The translations under genes and the position numbers were made by a program. This document shows positions 46,224 to 54,740 of a stretch of DNA of 64,000 bases, piece by piece. Source of the DNA: Pseudomonadota bacterium (GTDB lineage Bacteria > Pseudomonadota > Alphaproteobacteria > Rhizobiales > Rhizobiaceae). The stretch spans positions 62,001-126,000 of the forward strand of contig JAEWLS010000002.1 in the NCBI GenBank assembly GCA_023457435.1, given 5' to 3'. Numbering within the stretch: the first letter of the stretch is position 1; every line of letters starts with the position of its first letter. A model generated the notes under the pieces. It did no database searches. It worked only from the letters and a program-made list of their open reading frames with translations, and was not told the origin of the DNA.

Positions 46224-47016
46224 CCTCAACCCGCTGTCGCTGTGGCGACGCTTCCTCGCCGCTCCGAACGACAGCCGCGTCAAGACGCTGGTCGTGGCCT
46301 TCCTGGTGTCGGCGGTCTGCGCCATCGCGGTCACCGGCGCGACGGTGCTGCTGAGGCCGATCCAGGCGCAGAACCGCGCCGCCGAGCAGCAGGCCCGGCT
46401 GGAGGCACTTATCGGTGCGGTTCCGGGCATGGCGGAGCTGATCGAGCAGGCCGGAGGAGAGGCGCTGACGACGGTCGTCATAGACCTCGATGCCGGGGCG
46501 GCGGCCACTGCCGTCACGCCCGAGACGCTGGACGCAGCCCTGGCCGATTCGGCGAACTGGACGGCGCTCGCCGCCGGCGACGACGTCGCCGGCATTGGCA
46601 ACCGGCCGAACTATGCTCAGATCTATCTTCTCAGGAGCGGCGACCGTGTGTCCCTTGCCATCCTGCCCGTCGCCGGCACCGGCTATGGCGGGCGCATCCA
46701 GGCGCTGCTGGCGGTGCGCGGCGACATGCGAACGCTCGCCGGGATCGCAGTCACGGAGCAGTCGGAGACGCCGGGTCTGGGGGCACGCATCGCCGAACCG
46801 CTCTGGCAGCAGAGCTTCGCCGGAAAACAGCTCTCCGACGACAGCGGAGCCCATCGCTTCGCCGTCGCCCGCGGCCCGGGCCGCAGCGAATTCGAGGTCG
46901 ACGGGATAACCGGGGCCACCCGCACCAGCAATGCCATCACGCAGATGATCCGCTTCTGGACCGGTCCCCGGGGCTATGGTCCGCTGATGGACGCCATCCG
47001 CCGGGGAGATTTCTAG
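46216..47016 (+). CDS. nqrC: NqrC subunit with covalent-FMN motif
   Basis: This 266-residue subunit has one N-terminal membrane helix (about 23-45) and a periplasmic FMN-binding domain. The flavinylation motif TGATRTS is at residues 232-238, preceded by Asp229, with Thr235 the expected FMN attachment site. The start is TTG at 46216, with GGAGGA six bases upstream and an eight-base overlap with nqrB. ApbE, encoded downstream, is the transferase expected to load the FMN. Confidence 0.9.
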   Translation: MADLNPLSLWRRFLAAPNDSRVKTLVVAFLVSAVCAIAVTGATVLLRPIQAQNRAAEQQARLEALIGAVPGMAELIEQAGGEALTTVVIDLDAGAAATAVTPETLDAALADSANWTALAAGDDVAGIGNRPNYAQIYLLRSGDRVSLAILPVAGTGYGGRIQALLAVRGDMRTLAGIAVTEQSETPGLGARIAEPLWQQSFAGKQLSDDSGAHRFAVARGPGRSEFEVDGITGATRTSNAITQMIRFWTGPRGYGPLMDAIRRGDF

Positions 47017-47019
47017 CCG

Positions 47020-47682
47020 ATGCAGAGCGCCGGCAACCTCTGGGCGACGCTGACCACCCCGCTTATCCGGCAAAACCCGGTGACCCTGCAGATCCTCGGC
47101 ATCTGCTCGGCGCTTGCCGTCACCACCTCGCTCGACACCGCGCTCACCCTGGCGATCTCCCTGACGGTCGTCGTGGTCGTGTCGGCGGCGATCGTCAGCG
47201 TGATCCGCCGCCACATTCCGAATGCGATCCGCCTGATCGTGCAGATCATCATCGTTGCCTCGCTGGTGATCGTCGTCGACCAGGTGTTGCAGGCCTATTT
47301 CTTCGAACTCAGCCAGCGCCTCTCCGTCTTCGTCAGCCTGATCGCGACCAACTGCATCGTGCTTGGCCGGACCGAGTCCTTTGCCCGCAGCAATCTCCCC
47401 GTTCCCTCGATGGTCGATGCGCTGGGAAGCGGGCTCGGCTACGGTCTCGTGCTGGTGCTCGTCGGTACCTGCAGGGAACTGTTCGGCACCGGTAAGCTGC
47501 TCGGATGGCAGGTGCTGCCGCTTGCCGATCAGGGCGGCTGGTTCACGCCGCTCAGCCTGATGCTGCTGGCGCCGAGCGCCTTCTTTCTCCTGGGCGGACT
47601 GGTGTGGATGGTCCGCAGCATCTGGCCCGAGCAGGCGGAGGCGCCGGACTTTCCGCCCCAGGCGACCGGAGACGGCAGCTGA
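47020..47682 (+). CDS. nqrD: NqrD subunit
   Basis: This 220-residue membrane protein of the NqrD/RnfA-E family has six membrane segments. The two cysteines that help bind the intramembrane iron centre are present, in 'LQILGICSALAVTTSLDTAL' and 'IATNCIVLGRTESFA'. The C-terminus has an extra hydrophilic tail. It starts three bases after nqrC and shares one base with nqrE. Confidence 0.94.
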   Translation: MQSAGNLWATLTTPLIRQNPVTLQILGICSALAVTTSLDTALTLAISLTVVVVVSAAIVSVIRRHIPNAIRLIVQIIIVASLVIVVDQVLQAYFFELSQRLSVFVSLIATNCIVLGRTESFARSNLPVPSMVDALGSGLGYGLVLVLVGTCRELFGTGKLLGWQVLPLADQGGWFTPLSLMLLAPSAFFLLGGLVWMVRSIWPEQAEAPDFPPQATGDGS

Positions 47683-48293
47683 TGGGCGATCTCGGCGCAC
47701 TCTTCCTGCGGGCCATGTTCGCCGAGAACATGCCACTTACCTATTTCCTCGGCCTTTGCACCTTCCTCGCTTTGTCGCGCCGAACTGACACGGCATTCGG
47801 TCTCGGGGTCGCCGTGACCGTCGTGATGGGGGTTACCGTGCCGCTCAATCAGATCATCTACAGCGCCGTCCTGGCGCCGGGCGCCTGGGCCTGGGCCGGC
47901 ATGCCCGAGGTCGACCTTTCCTACCTCTCCCTGCTGACCTTCATCGGGGTCGTCGCAGCCAGCGTCCAACTGCTGGAGATGGTGCTGGAACGCTTTCTGC
48001 CCGGGGTACAGGCTGCGTTCGGCGCCTTCCTGCCCTTGCTCGCCATCCATTGCGCCATCCTCGGCGGAAGCCTGTTCATGGTCGAGCGTCGCTATGGTCT
48101 CGAAGAGGCCGCGGTCTACGGCCTGGGCAGCGGCGCTGGCTTTGCCCTGGCGGTGGTGATGCTGGGTGCGATCCGAACGCGGCTGGCCTATGCCGACCTG
48201 CCTGCCGGCCTCCGAGGGCTGGGCATCGCGTTTCTGCTCGCGGGCATGATGTCGCTTGGCTTCTCTTCCTTTGCGCAGATGACGGCACAATGA
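47682..48293 (+). CDS. nqrE: NqrE subunit
   Basis: This 203-residue membrane protein, the partner of NqrD, has six segments. 'FAENMPLTYFLGLCTFLALS' and 'LLAIHCAILGGSLFMVERRY' contain the paired cysteines for the shared iron centre. It starts on the last base of the nqrD stop and overlaps nqrF by four bases. Confidence 0.94.
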   Translation: MGDLGALFLRAMFAENMPLTYFLGLCTFLALSRRTDTAFGLGVAVTVVMGVTVPLNQIIYSAVLAPGAWAWAGMPEVDLSYLSLLTFIGVVAASVQLLEMVLERFLPGVQAAFGAFLPLLAIHCAILGGSLFMVERRYGLEEAAVYGLGSGAGFALAVVMLGAIRTRLAYADLPAGLRGLGIAFLLAGMMSLGFSSFAQMTAQ

Positions 48294-49510
48294 CCGAAAT
48301 CGCGCTCGGCACTCTGTTCGTCATCGGCTTGACCGTCGTGCTCGCGGCAGCGCTGATCTTCGCACGTAGCCGGCTCATTCCGCCGGGTGGCGTGGCGGTC
48401 ACGATCAATGGCGGAACAAGTATCGAGGCGAGGCGCGGCGACCAGCTGCTCTCCGTGCTCCACGGAGCCGGCATCGGCATACCCGCCGCGTGCGGCGGCA
48501 GCGGCACCTGCGGGCTCTGCCGCGTGACCGTCGAGGGCGCGGGACTGGGCGCGCCGCAGGCGACAGAGATGGGCCTGCTGTCGCCCGCCGAACGGCGCGC
48601 GCATGTCCGTCTCGCCTGCCAGACCAAGCTGCGCGGACCGGTCGAGGTTACCGTGGCGTCGGACGTTCTGGCGGCGGAGACGTTCCCCTGCAAGGTCATC
48701 TCCAACAGGATGATGGCGCCTCTCATCCGCGAGCTCGTGCTCGAACTGCCTGCCGAACGAGACTTCCGCTTTCGCGCCGGCGGGTTCGCCCAACTCACCG
48801 CACCTGCATATTCGCTCGACTTCGCACGGATCGAGATCGATCCGTCCCATGAGCGGGCCTGGCGGATCGCCGGCTGGCCTTCCCTCACATCGGCGTCGCC
48901 CCGACCGGTGACGCGCGCCTATTCCATCGCCAGCCGCCCGCAGGATGCCGGTCTGATCGTGTTCAACATCCGCCTTGCCGTGCCACCCGCAGGCCGCGAG
49001 CAGGACATTCCTCCCGGCATCGTCTCGTCATGGCTGTTCTCGCGGCGGCCCGGCGACACGGTGGACGTCGGAGGACCGTTCGGCGAGTTCCACGTCCAGG
49101 CGACCGAGCGCGAGATGGTGTTCATCGGGGGCGGCGTCGGCATGGCGCCGCTACGTGCCATGATTCATGAGCAGATCGGTCTCGGCACCGCCCGGCGAAT
49201 GTCCTATTTCTACGGCGCGCGGACCGCGGCGGACCTCTTTTATGTCGAGGATTTCGAGGCGTTGGCCGCGCAACACCCGAACTTCCGGTGGATTCCCGCT
49301 CTCTCCGATCCCGCGCCGTCGGATCGCTGGCGCGGGGCGACGGGTTTCATTCACGACACGGTTCTGAAGGCGCTCTCCGGGCATCCGGCACCGGATGAGT
49401 GCGAATACTACCTGTGCGGCCCGCCCGTCATGATCTCGGCGGTCCTTGCCATGTTGAAGCGGCTGGGTGTCGAGCCGCACTCGATCTACAATGACGACTT
49501 CGGAGGCTGA
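48290..49510 (+). CDS. nqrF: NqrF subunit (NADH-oxidising, FAD and 2Fe-2S)
   Basis: This 406-residue entry subunit has an N-terminal membrane helix (about 5-25) and a ferredoxin domain with Cys68, Cys74, Cys77 and Cys110 (CGGSGTCGLC ... RLACQ). The FAD-binding domain carries 'RAYSIASRP', and the NADH-binding domain 'EMVFIGGGVGMAPLRAMIHE' and 'YYLCGPPVMISAVLAMLKRL'. It ends in the family's 'NDDFGG'. It takes electrons from NADH into the complex. The start overlaps nqrE by ATGA. Confidence 0.96.
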   Translation: MTEIALGTLFVIGLTVVLAAALIFARSRLIPPGGVAVTINGGTSIEARRGDQLLSVLHGAGIGIPAACGGSGTCGLCRVTVEGAGLGAPQATEMGLLSPAERRAHVRLACQTKLRGPVEVTVASDVLAAETFPCKVISNRMMAPLIRELVLELPAERDFRFRAGGFAQLTAPAYSLDFARIEIDPSHERAWRIAGWPSLTSASPRPVTRAYSIASRPQDAGLIVFNIRLAVPPAGREQDIPPGIVSSWLFSRRPGDTVDVGGPFGEFHVQATEREMVFIGGGVGMAPLRAMIHEQIGLGTARRMSYFYGARTAADLFYVEDFEALAAQHPNFRWIPALSDPAPSDRWRGATGFIHDTVLKALSGHPAPDECEYYLCGPPVMISAVLAMLKRLGVEPHSIYNDDFGG

Positions 49511-49513
49511 ACG

Positions 49514-50497
49514 ATGCGCCCCACAACCAGCTTGCTCGACCGGCGCCGTTTCTTGACCCTTGGCGCGGCCTGTCTCGCTGCCCCGGCGGTCGCGCGGGGT
49601 GCGCCGCCTGTACATGTCCTGGAGGGAGCGGCATTCGGAACCGGCTGGCGGATCACGTTGCCGACACACCGTCCGGCAGACAACCTGCGAAGGCATGTCG
49701 AGGCCTTGATCGCCGACCTCGACCTCGCATTCTCCCCCTGGCGCGATGACAGCGTCCTGTCTCGCTTCAATGCCGGCGGAACGCTGGAAATGTCCGTCGG
49801 CGCGGAGCTGGCGAAGGTGACGCAAACGGCCCTGGCCATTGCTGCGGAGAGCGATGGCTGCTTCGATCCGACCGTCGGCCCGCTTGTCGCGCGCTGGGGT
49901 TTTGGGCCGATCGCGCATGGCAATGCACTGCCAGGCGGGTGGCGTGGGCTCTCGGCCGACGATCGCCATCTGGGCCGCGAGGATCCCACCCTGACGCTCG
50001 ATCTCTGCGGCATCGCCAAGGGCTACGCGCTCGATCGACTGACCGCGCTCGTGCTGGAGATGGGACAAGACGATCTTCTCATCGACCTCGGTGGGGAGCT
50101 TGCCGCGCGCGGCCGTCATCCATCCGGAAGGGTATGGCAAGTCGGCATCGAGGACCCGCGGCCCGAAGTGGACGGCCTGGCAGGCCGGATCGGGCTGGAC
50201 GGCATCTGTGTCGCGACGTCGGGCATTCGCGCCAACGGCTACGACATCGGCGACCGCCGCTACAGCCATATCATCGACACCACGACACAGGAGCCGGTCG
50301 AGGTCGCTCTGTGTTCGGTCAGCGTCAGTGCCCCCTCCGCGCAGGAGGCGGACGCATGGGCGACCGCCTTGATGGCCGCAGGCGACAAGGGACCCTCGCT
50401 CGCAAACGACCGGGGCATCGCGGCGCTCTTCCTGTTCCGCGAAAGCGGCGGGCTCCGTCATGTCGCAAGCGGCGGCATGATCGTGAACCCGGTCTGA
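49514..50497 (+). CDS. apbE: ApbE-family FAD:protein FMN transferase
   Basis: This 327-residue flavin transferase attaches FMN to threonine residues of NqrB/NqrC-type proteins. The N-terminus is Tat-like (RRRFLTLGAACLAAPAVARG). Marks are 'AFGTGWRITL', 'FSPWRDDSVLSRFN', 'DLCGIAKGYALDRL', 'LIDLGGELAARG' and 'YSHIIDTTTQEPV'. It starts three bases after nqrF with GGAGG upstream. Its place in the operon fits the FMN site seen in NqrC. Confidence 0.95.
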   Translation: MRPTTSLLDRRRFLTLGAACLAAPAVARGAPPVHVLEGAAFGTGWRITLPTHRPADNLRRHVEALIADLDLAFSPWRDDSVLSRFNAGGTLEMSVGAELAKVTQTALAIAAESDGCFDPTVGPLVARWGFGPIAHGNALPGGWRGLSADDRHLGREDPTLTLDLCGIAKGYALDRLTALVLEMGQDDLLIDLGGELAARGRHPSGRVWQVGIEDPRPEVDGLAGRIGLDGICVATSGIRANGYDIGDRRYSHIIDTTTQEPVEVALCSVSVSAPSAQEADAWATALMAAGDKGPSLANDRGIAALFLFRESGGLRHVASGGMIVNPV

Positions 50498-50506
50498 GGG
50501 CAGCCG

Positions 50507-50674
50507 ATGGACATCGCTCTCGCCATCCTGATCGTTTGTCTGTCAGCCCTGGGTCTCGGCGCCGGTCTGCTGATGGGCCGGGGCGCGCCCCGCAAGGCGT
50601 GCGACGGTCTCGCCTGCGTCGGTGGAACGCGGTGCGATGGCTGTCCGCATGCGAAGGAGCAGGAAGCCACATGA
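50507..50674 (+). CDS. nqrM: NqrM, NQR maturation protein (small)
   Basis: This 55-residue protein has one membrane helix (about 3-24, IALAILIVCLSALGLGAGLL) and then a cysteine cluster (CDGLACVGGTRCDGC). The CxGLxCVG pattern with the further CxxC matches NqrM, which is needed to deliver iron to the NqrD/NqrE site. It sits nine bases after apbE and overlaps the CBS gene by four bases. The small size means it is easily missed. Confidence 0.85.
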   Translation: MDIALAILIVCLSALGLGAGLLMGRGAPRKACDGLACVGGTRCDGCPHAKEQEAT

Positions 50675-51081
50675 GCGCGGACACCACCGTCGAACAGATC
50701 ATGCGCGCGGGAAGTTTGCGGCTGTCGCCCACCATGCCGATCCGAGAGGCCGTCGCGTTGTTCATCCGGCAGCGGATTCCTTCCGCGCCGGTCATCGACG
50801 AAACCGGCGCGCTCGCCGGCATCCTGACCGAGAAGGACTGCTTCGGCCCGATGCTCAAGGCGAGCTACTACCAGCAGTGGGAAGGCACGGTGGCCAGCTA
50901 TATGAGCCGCAGCGTGCTCACGCTGCCTGCGGATCTCGATCTCGTCTCCGCGGCCGAAGAGTTTCTCGCCCGTTCACACCGTGTCTATCCGGTGATGCGC
51001 GACGGCGACGTCGTCGGCATGCTGCACCGGTCAGACCTGTTCGCCGCCATTCTCGACCTCGCCGAACCGGTGTCCCGCTGA
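50671..51081 (+). CDS. CBS-pair domain protein
   Basis: This 136-residue cytoplasmic protein consists of two CBS domains: 'LSPTMPIREAVALFIRQRIP' with 'VIDETGALAGILTEKDC' (about 18-60), and 'LTLPADLDLVSAAEEFLARS' with 'VMRDGDVVGMLHRSDLFAAI' (about 80-128). CBS pairs bind adenine nucleotides such as AMP/ATP and sense energy charge. The ATG overlaps the nqrM stop, so it belongs to the NQR operon. It may tune pump activity to energy status; this is inference. Confidence 0.9.
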   Translation: MSADTTVEQIMRAGSLRLSPTMPIREAVALFIRQRIPSAPVIDETGALAGILTEKDCFGPMLKASYYQQWEGTVASYMSRSVLTLPADLDLVSAAEEFLARSHRVYPVMRDGDVVGMLHRSDLFAAILDLAEPVSR

Positions 51082-51484
51082 CCCTCACGCTTCCAAACAT
51101 GCACGGCGTCGCGCCGCCACGGGCGGGCGCTGCTCGCGCGGCCAGGGCTAGCGGCCGTTTTGGCCTGGCCAGCGATTAAGGAGCGTTTCGCGTCCAAAGG
51201 CCGCATGCCGCGCGAACTCATTGAATATTCGCGGCAAAAATCCCATTTATGGAACATGTTCACCCCAGGTCGTCATAAGAAGTATCTGGTCGTCTCGGCG
51301 TCCCTCCTGACGCGTTCGTAGCCCCGAGCGGCCACGGGCGCTGGCGCCCGCCGACTCGGGGAACCCCCAACCGATCCGAATTGCTGTCCGGCGCATATGT
51401 GACCGGAACACCGGCATGTTCAAAAACAGGTCCGCTCAAAAACGCCGCCTCGTGCGGCTGCGGGCGGTTCAAGGAGGGACACCA
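51082..51484. other. 403-base gap with hairpins, between NQR operon and DUF1127 gene
   Basis: No coding frame is convincing here. GGCCAGG and CCTGGCC arms at about 51139-51172 could form a hairpin after the CBS gene. A larger imperfect palindrome lies at 51322-51361, with CCCCGAG and CTCGGGG outer arms and an inner GGGCG/CGCCC stem. Neither has a T-run. The AT-richer stretch near 51225-51260 may hold the promoter of the DUF1127 gene. Confidence 0.45.
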
Positions 51485-51790
51485 ATGTCCGCTTTCGAAA
51501 ACACTTCCGCGTCCACCAGATCGAACGAGGCCTGGCGAGCGCCCCGAATGACTGTCGCGCAGCTCTTCCTGCGCGCAATCCAACGCTGGCAGCGCAAGCG
51601 CGCGATCACCGAACTCTCGCTGCTAGACGACAGGCAGCTCGAGGATATCGGCGTCGCCCGCAACGATATTCCACGCGTGGTGGAAGGCCTCTTCACCGCT
51701 GACGAGGCCGAAGCCAAGCCCGCGCCCAAGGTAGACTACATCGGCGCTGCGCCCGTGATCGTTGCGCAGTCCTTCCCGCGGGCGGCATGA
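51485..51790 (+). CDS. DUF1127 domain-containing protein
   Basis: This 101-residue protein has the DUF1127/YjiS-like motif near residues 40-70 ('RAIQRWQRKRAITELSLLDD', then 'RQLEDIGVARNDI'). It has an acidic linker and a short tail. In Alphaproteobacteria small DUF1127 proteins take part in stress and phosphate/RNA turnover responses. The ATG has AAGGAGGG eight bases upstream, and 23 further codons upstream have no ribosome site. It stands alone. Confidence 0.85.
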   Translation: MSAFENTSASTRSNEAWRAPRMTVAQLFLRAIQRWQRKRAITELSLLDDRQLEDIGVARNDIPRVVEGLFTADEAEAKPAPKVDYIGAAPVIVAQSFPRAA

Positions 51791-51793
51791 GCG

Positions 51794-51868
51794 ATGGACG
51801 CCGTCACCAAGTTCATCGTCGCCATTAGATTGTTTGGCCTGATGGCAGTTGCGTTTGCGACGCTTTGA
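51794..51868 (+). CDS. Possible 24-residue hydrophobic peptide
   Basis: A short frame directly after the DUF1127 gene encodes a mostly hydrophobic peptide (MDAVTKFIVAIRLFGLMAVA, then FATL). It could be a single membrane helix. The ribosome site is weak and there is no homology to judge by. It could equally be chance. Confidence 0.25.
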   Translation: MDAVTKFIVAIRLFGLMAVAFATL

Positions 51869-51953
51869 TCGCGCAGCAGGTTGAGATCAGAGGCGCGATC
51901 GAGTAGGCGACTGAGATGTACATCGAGACGTTCATCAGGATTTCGAGGCTTGC

Positions 51954-51978
51954 CGGGGAAGGTCGCACACCTTCCCGG
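51954..51978. terminator. Hairpin, possible terminator
   Basis: The arms CGGGGAAGG and CCTTCCCGG form a stable stem with a seven-base loop, about 160 bases after the DUF1127 gene and 107 bases before the zinc-ribbon peptide. No T-run follows. It could be a terminator or a leader hairpin. Confidence 0.35.
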
Positions 51979-52084
51979 TGCAGGCGCTCCCATCCTGAAA
52001 TCCGCGTCTAGCCTGCCCCGGGACATTCCATAGCAATGCGGTTCACTTTGCGGCGCTGCACGCGCCGCAACGATGGAGCGTGTC

Positions 52085-52261
52085 ATGAGAACCGTCCGTT
52101 CGAGGCACATCTGCCTCTCCTGCAGTAACATCCTACCCCGCGCAGCGATCCGCTGCCCGTGGTGCGTCTCGTCGACCGCATTGATCGCGGCGGACGGTGA
52201 TCGGCGACTACCGCGCAGGCGCCCAAGCGGCACACCAGTCGCCGCACAGGTCGCCCAATGA
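52085..52261 (+). CDS. Small zinc-ribbon-like protein
   Basis: This 58-residue protein has two CXXC knuckles, CLSC at residues 10-13 and CPWC at 23-26, 9 residues apart (CLSCSNILPRAAIRCPWC), then a basic tail. This is a zinc-ribbon pattern. The ATG has GGAG six bases upstream, and the stop overlaps the EIIA start by four bases. That coupling supports it as a real gene. Its role is unknown; it may bind RNA or a partner protein. Confidence 0.6.
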   Translation: MRTVRSRHICLSCSNILPRAAIRCPWCVSSTALIAADGDRRLPRRRPSGTPVAAQVAQ

Positions 52262-52806
52262 GGACGGCCGAGACGATTGATATTCGCCCGGCAGCACTGC
52301 CGGCCGTTGATGGGGGCACTGCAGCAGTGCCCGTCCCTATGTCTTGGACGCCGGGAGAGCTTCTCTCTGCCGATGATATCCGACTGGATGTCGAGGCGGC
52401 GACGAAGAGGGAAGCCATCGGCCGTCTCGCCGACCTGCTCGCAAGGCGCGCCGGCGCGAGCAAGGACCACGTGACCGCAGCGCTGCTGCGGCGGGAGCGC
52501 CTGGGTCCGACGTATATCGGCGGCGGTATGGCGATGCCTCATGGCCGTGTCCGCCAATCCTCCGATCCGGCGGCGGCGGCCCTCCGGCTCAGTCGTTCTG
52601 TCGACTACGGAACGACGGAGGACGACACGGTCGACTTCCTCGTCGGCGTCGCGTGGCCGGAGGCGGTGCCGACAGGATTCGTGCCGGCACTCGCCGAGAT
52701 CTGGCGACTCTTGCGGCAGCCGGCTGTCGCGGCAGCCGTGGCGAGGGCCGAAACACCTGGGGAGGTTCAGCAAGCTTTGACCGCGGCTGGAGAGCGAAGG
52801 TCGTGA
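52258..52806 (+). CDS. PTS EIIA type-2 domain protein (PtsN-like)
   Basis: This 182-residue protein has a 30-residue N-terminal extension and then an EIIA-mannitol/fructose/Ntr domain. The phosphorylatable His95 is in 'YIGGGMAMPHGRV', with helix 'KREAIGRLADLLARRAG' before it and 'DFLVGVAWPEAV' after. No EIIB, EIIC or sugar transport gene is nearby, so it is a regulatory EIIA rather than a transport one. It overlaps the zinc-ribbon gene and the unknown gene by four bases each. Confidence 0.85.
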   Translation: MRTAETIDIRPAALPAVDGGTAAVPVPMSWTPGELLSADDIRLDVEAATKREAIGRLADLLARRAGASKDHVTAALLRRERLGPTYIGGGMAMPHGRVRQSSDPAAAALRLSRSVDYGTTEDDTVDFLVGVAWPEAVPTGFVPALAEIWRLLRQPAVAAAVARAETPGEVQQALTAAGERRS

Positions 52807-53612
52807 CCGAAGCGCGCGAGAACATGTGGGCCGCCTCCGCGTTCAGCGCGGGACAGCTGGCTGTCGCGCTCGAGTGCACGAAGCAAGCAGCCGAAGAACT
52901 ACTTTCCCTCATGGCACCCTTCGGTAACGCGACGGGAACGCGAAAGGTCGGGTTGGCGATTGCATCCGCCCTGCATCGTCAGGCGGGGATCGAATTGCCT
53001 GTCTCGGTCGCGATCGTGCGCGGCAGCCGGAGGCTGTGCGAATCCGTGCTGTCCACGCTGGACTTCTTTCCTCCGGTTTGCGGCGACGAACAGACGAGCG
53101 AAAGAGACCCCTTCATGCTCTTCGCGCCGCATTCAGTCGACGCCGCAGCGGTGCCGGCGATAGACCACTACATCGATGTGATGGACGGCAGGCGCGTCAG
53201 CTGGCGCAGGCCGCGGCATGACCCCTACAGACTGGCCTGCGAACTCCATCGGCTGTCGGACGCCGTCAAGAGGGACGACACCTCCGCGCTGCAGGAGCAG
53301 TACCTCGAACTGCTCGCGGGACTGAGGGGGCCCGTCGCGCAGGACTCGCAATGGGTCGGCTCAGTACGGGACGGCACCTTCAGGCCAGCCCCCGAACGGT
53401 TTGCCGAACCTTCGCCGACGATGCGTCAGGGCCCGGTGCTTGAGACCGACTCCACATGGGCCGCGAACGTCTACGGCACCTGCGTATCGGTGAACGTCTC
53501 GCTTGCTGCCCGCTGCTTCAAACGTCGGATGCTGGGCCTGGAAGTCAACGATCCCTTCACGTCGCCATCGCGGGCGAAAACGCAATCCGAACTGACCCGG
53601 GTGCCTGAATGA
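52803..53612 (+). CDS. Protein of unknown function in EIIA-polyamine operon
   Basis: This 269-residue soluble protein is not recognised. The N-terminus ('AFSAGQLAVALECTKQAAEE') looks helical and could be a winged-helix-like element. The middle is 'VSVAIVRGSRRLCESVLSTL', and the C-terminal third is Pro/Thr-rich. GTG at 52803 overlaps the EIIA stop and an ATG at 52827 is possible. The end overlaps the decarboxylase gene by four bases, so it is made with both. It may be a regulator or adaptor; nothing shows which. Confidence 0.8.
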   Translation: MTEARENMWAASAFSAGQLAVALECTKQAAEELLSLMAPFGNATGTRKVGLAIASALHRQAGIELPVSVAIVRGSRRLCESVLSTLDFFPPVCGDEQTSERDPFMLFAPHSVDAAAVPAIDHYIDVMDGRRVSWRRPRHDPYRLACELHRLSDAVKRDDTSALQEQYLELLAGLRGPVAQDSQWVGSVRDGTFRPAPERFAEPSPTMRQGPVLETDSTWAANVYGTCVSVNVSLAARCFKRRMLGLEVNDPFTSPSRAKTQSELTRVPE

Positions 53613-54703
53613 AGACCCCCTACTACTTGATCGACAAGGTGCGGCTCCTCCGGAACATGGAGAGGGTCGCCTACCTGCGCGACAAGTCTGGTGCGAAGGC
53701 GCTGCTGGCGTTGAAGTGCTTCGCAGCCTGGTCGGTGTTCGACGACATGCGCCCGCACATGGACGGCACGACCTCCTCCTCGCTCAACGAGGTGAGGCTC
53801 GGACGAACCCGCTTCGGCGGGGAAACGCATGCCTACAGCGTCGCATGGGCAGATCACGAGATCGATGAAGCCCTCGGATATGCCGACAAGATGATCTTCA
53901 ACTCGATCAGCCAGCTCGACCGTTTCGGCGCAAGGATCGGTGGCGTTTCCTGCGGCCTGCGGCTCAACCCGGGGATCAGTTCGTCCAGCTTCGACCTCGC
54001 CGATCCGGCCAGACCGTTCAGCCGCCTTGGCGAGTCCGACCCCGGCAGGATCGAGGCGGTGCTCGACCGCATCAACGGCTTCATGATCCACAACAACTGC
54101 GAGAACGCGGATTTCGCCCTTTTCTCCCGCATGCTCGACGGCATCGAGGCGCGCTATGGCGAACTGTTGCGCTACGCCGACTGGGTCAGCCTGGGCGGGG
54201 GAATCCACTTCACCGGAGACGGATACCCGATCGATGCGCTGTCTGCGCGGCTCCGCGCATTTTCCGAGCGCTACGGGGTGCAGGTTTACCTCGAGCCGGG
54301 CGAGGCTGCGGTCACCGATTGCACGACACTGGAAGTCACGGTCCTCGACACGCTCCATAACGGCCGGGACCTCGCGATCGTGGACTCCTCGGTCGAGGCC
54401 CACATGCTGGATCTCCTGATCTACCGCCAGGAAGCCAAGTTCGCGCATGAGGCCGGACCGCACGAGATCATGGTCTGCGGCAAGTCGTGCCTGGCGGGCG
54501 ACGTCTTCGGCACCTTCGGTTTCGAGAAGCCACTGAAGGTAGGCGACCGCATCTCGATCCGCGACGCAGCCGGCTACACCATGGTGAAGAAGAACTGGTT
54601 CAACGGCGTGGCGATGCCCGCCATCGCTGTCCGCGAGCTCGACGGCTCGGTCCGGACCGTGCGCGAGTTCGGCTACGCCGATTACGAAGCCAGCCTCTCA
54701 TAG
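53609..54703 (+). CDS. nspC: Carboxynorspermidine decarboxylase
   Basis: This PLP-dependent fold-III decarboxylase of 364 residues makes spermidine or norspermidine from the carboxylated precursor. Marks are Lys36 (ALLALKCF, the PLP lysine), 'GTTSSSLNEVRLGR', 'HNNCENADF', 'WVSLGGGIHFTGDGYP', 'YLEPGEAAV', and the C-terminal 'CGKSCLAGDVFGTF'. It is coupled to the unknown gene upstream. The dehydrogenase of the same pathway follows after 37 bases. Confidence 0.93.
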   Translation: MKTPYYLIDKVRLLRNMERVAYLRDKSGAKALLALKCFAAWSVFDDMRPHMDGTTSSSLNEVRLGRTRFGGETHAYSVAWADHEIDEALGYADKMIFNSISQLDRFGARIGGVSCGLRLNPGISSSSFDLADPARPFSRLGESDPGRIEAVLDRINGFMIHNNCENADFALFSRMLDGIEARYGELLRYADWVSLGGGIHFTGDGYPIDALSARLRAFSERYGVQVYLEPGEAAVTDCTTLEVTVLDTLHNGRDLAIVDSSVEAHMLDLLIYRQEAKFAHEAGPHEIMVCGKSCLAGDVFGTFGFEKPLKVGDRISIRDAAGYTMVKKNWFNGVAMPAIAVRELDGSVRTVREFGYADYEASLS

Positions 54704-54740
54704 CCCCCGCAAACAACTGGAAAGGAGAACCTCCCCCGAA

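Noticed and set aside
46054..47736. A 560-codon antisense frame over nqrC-nqrD
   Set aside because: The sense strand carries coupled nqr genes with cofactor motifs; the antisense frame is a shadow.
44206..48293. RNF (rnfABCDGE) complex instead of NQR
   Set aside because: The order A-B-C-D-E-F, an NqrF with FAD and NADH domains, an NqrA-type first gene and NqrM all point to NQR. No RnfB or RnfC ferredoxin subunits are present.
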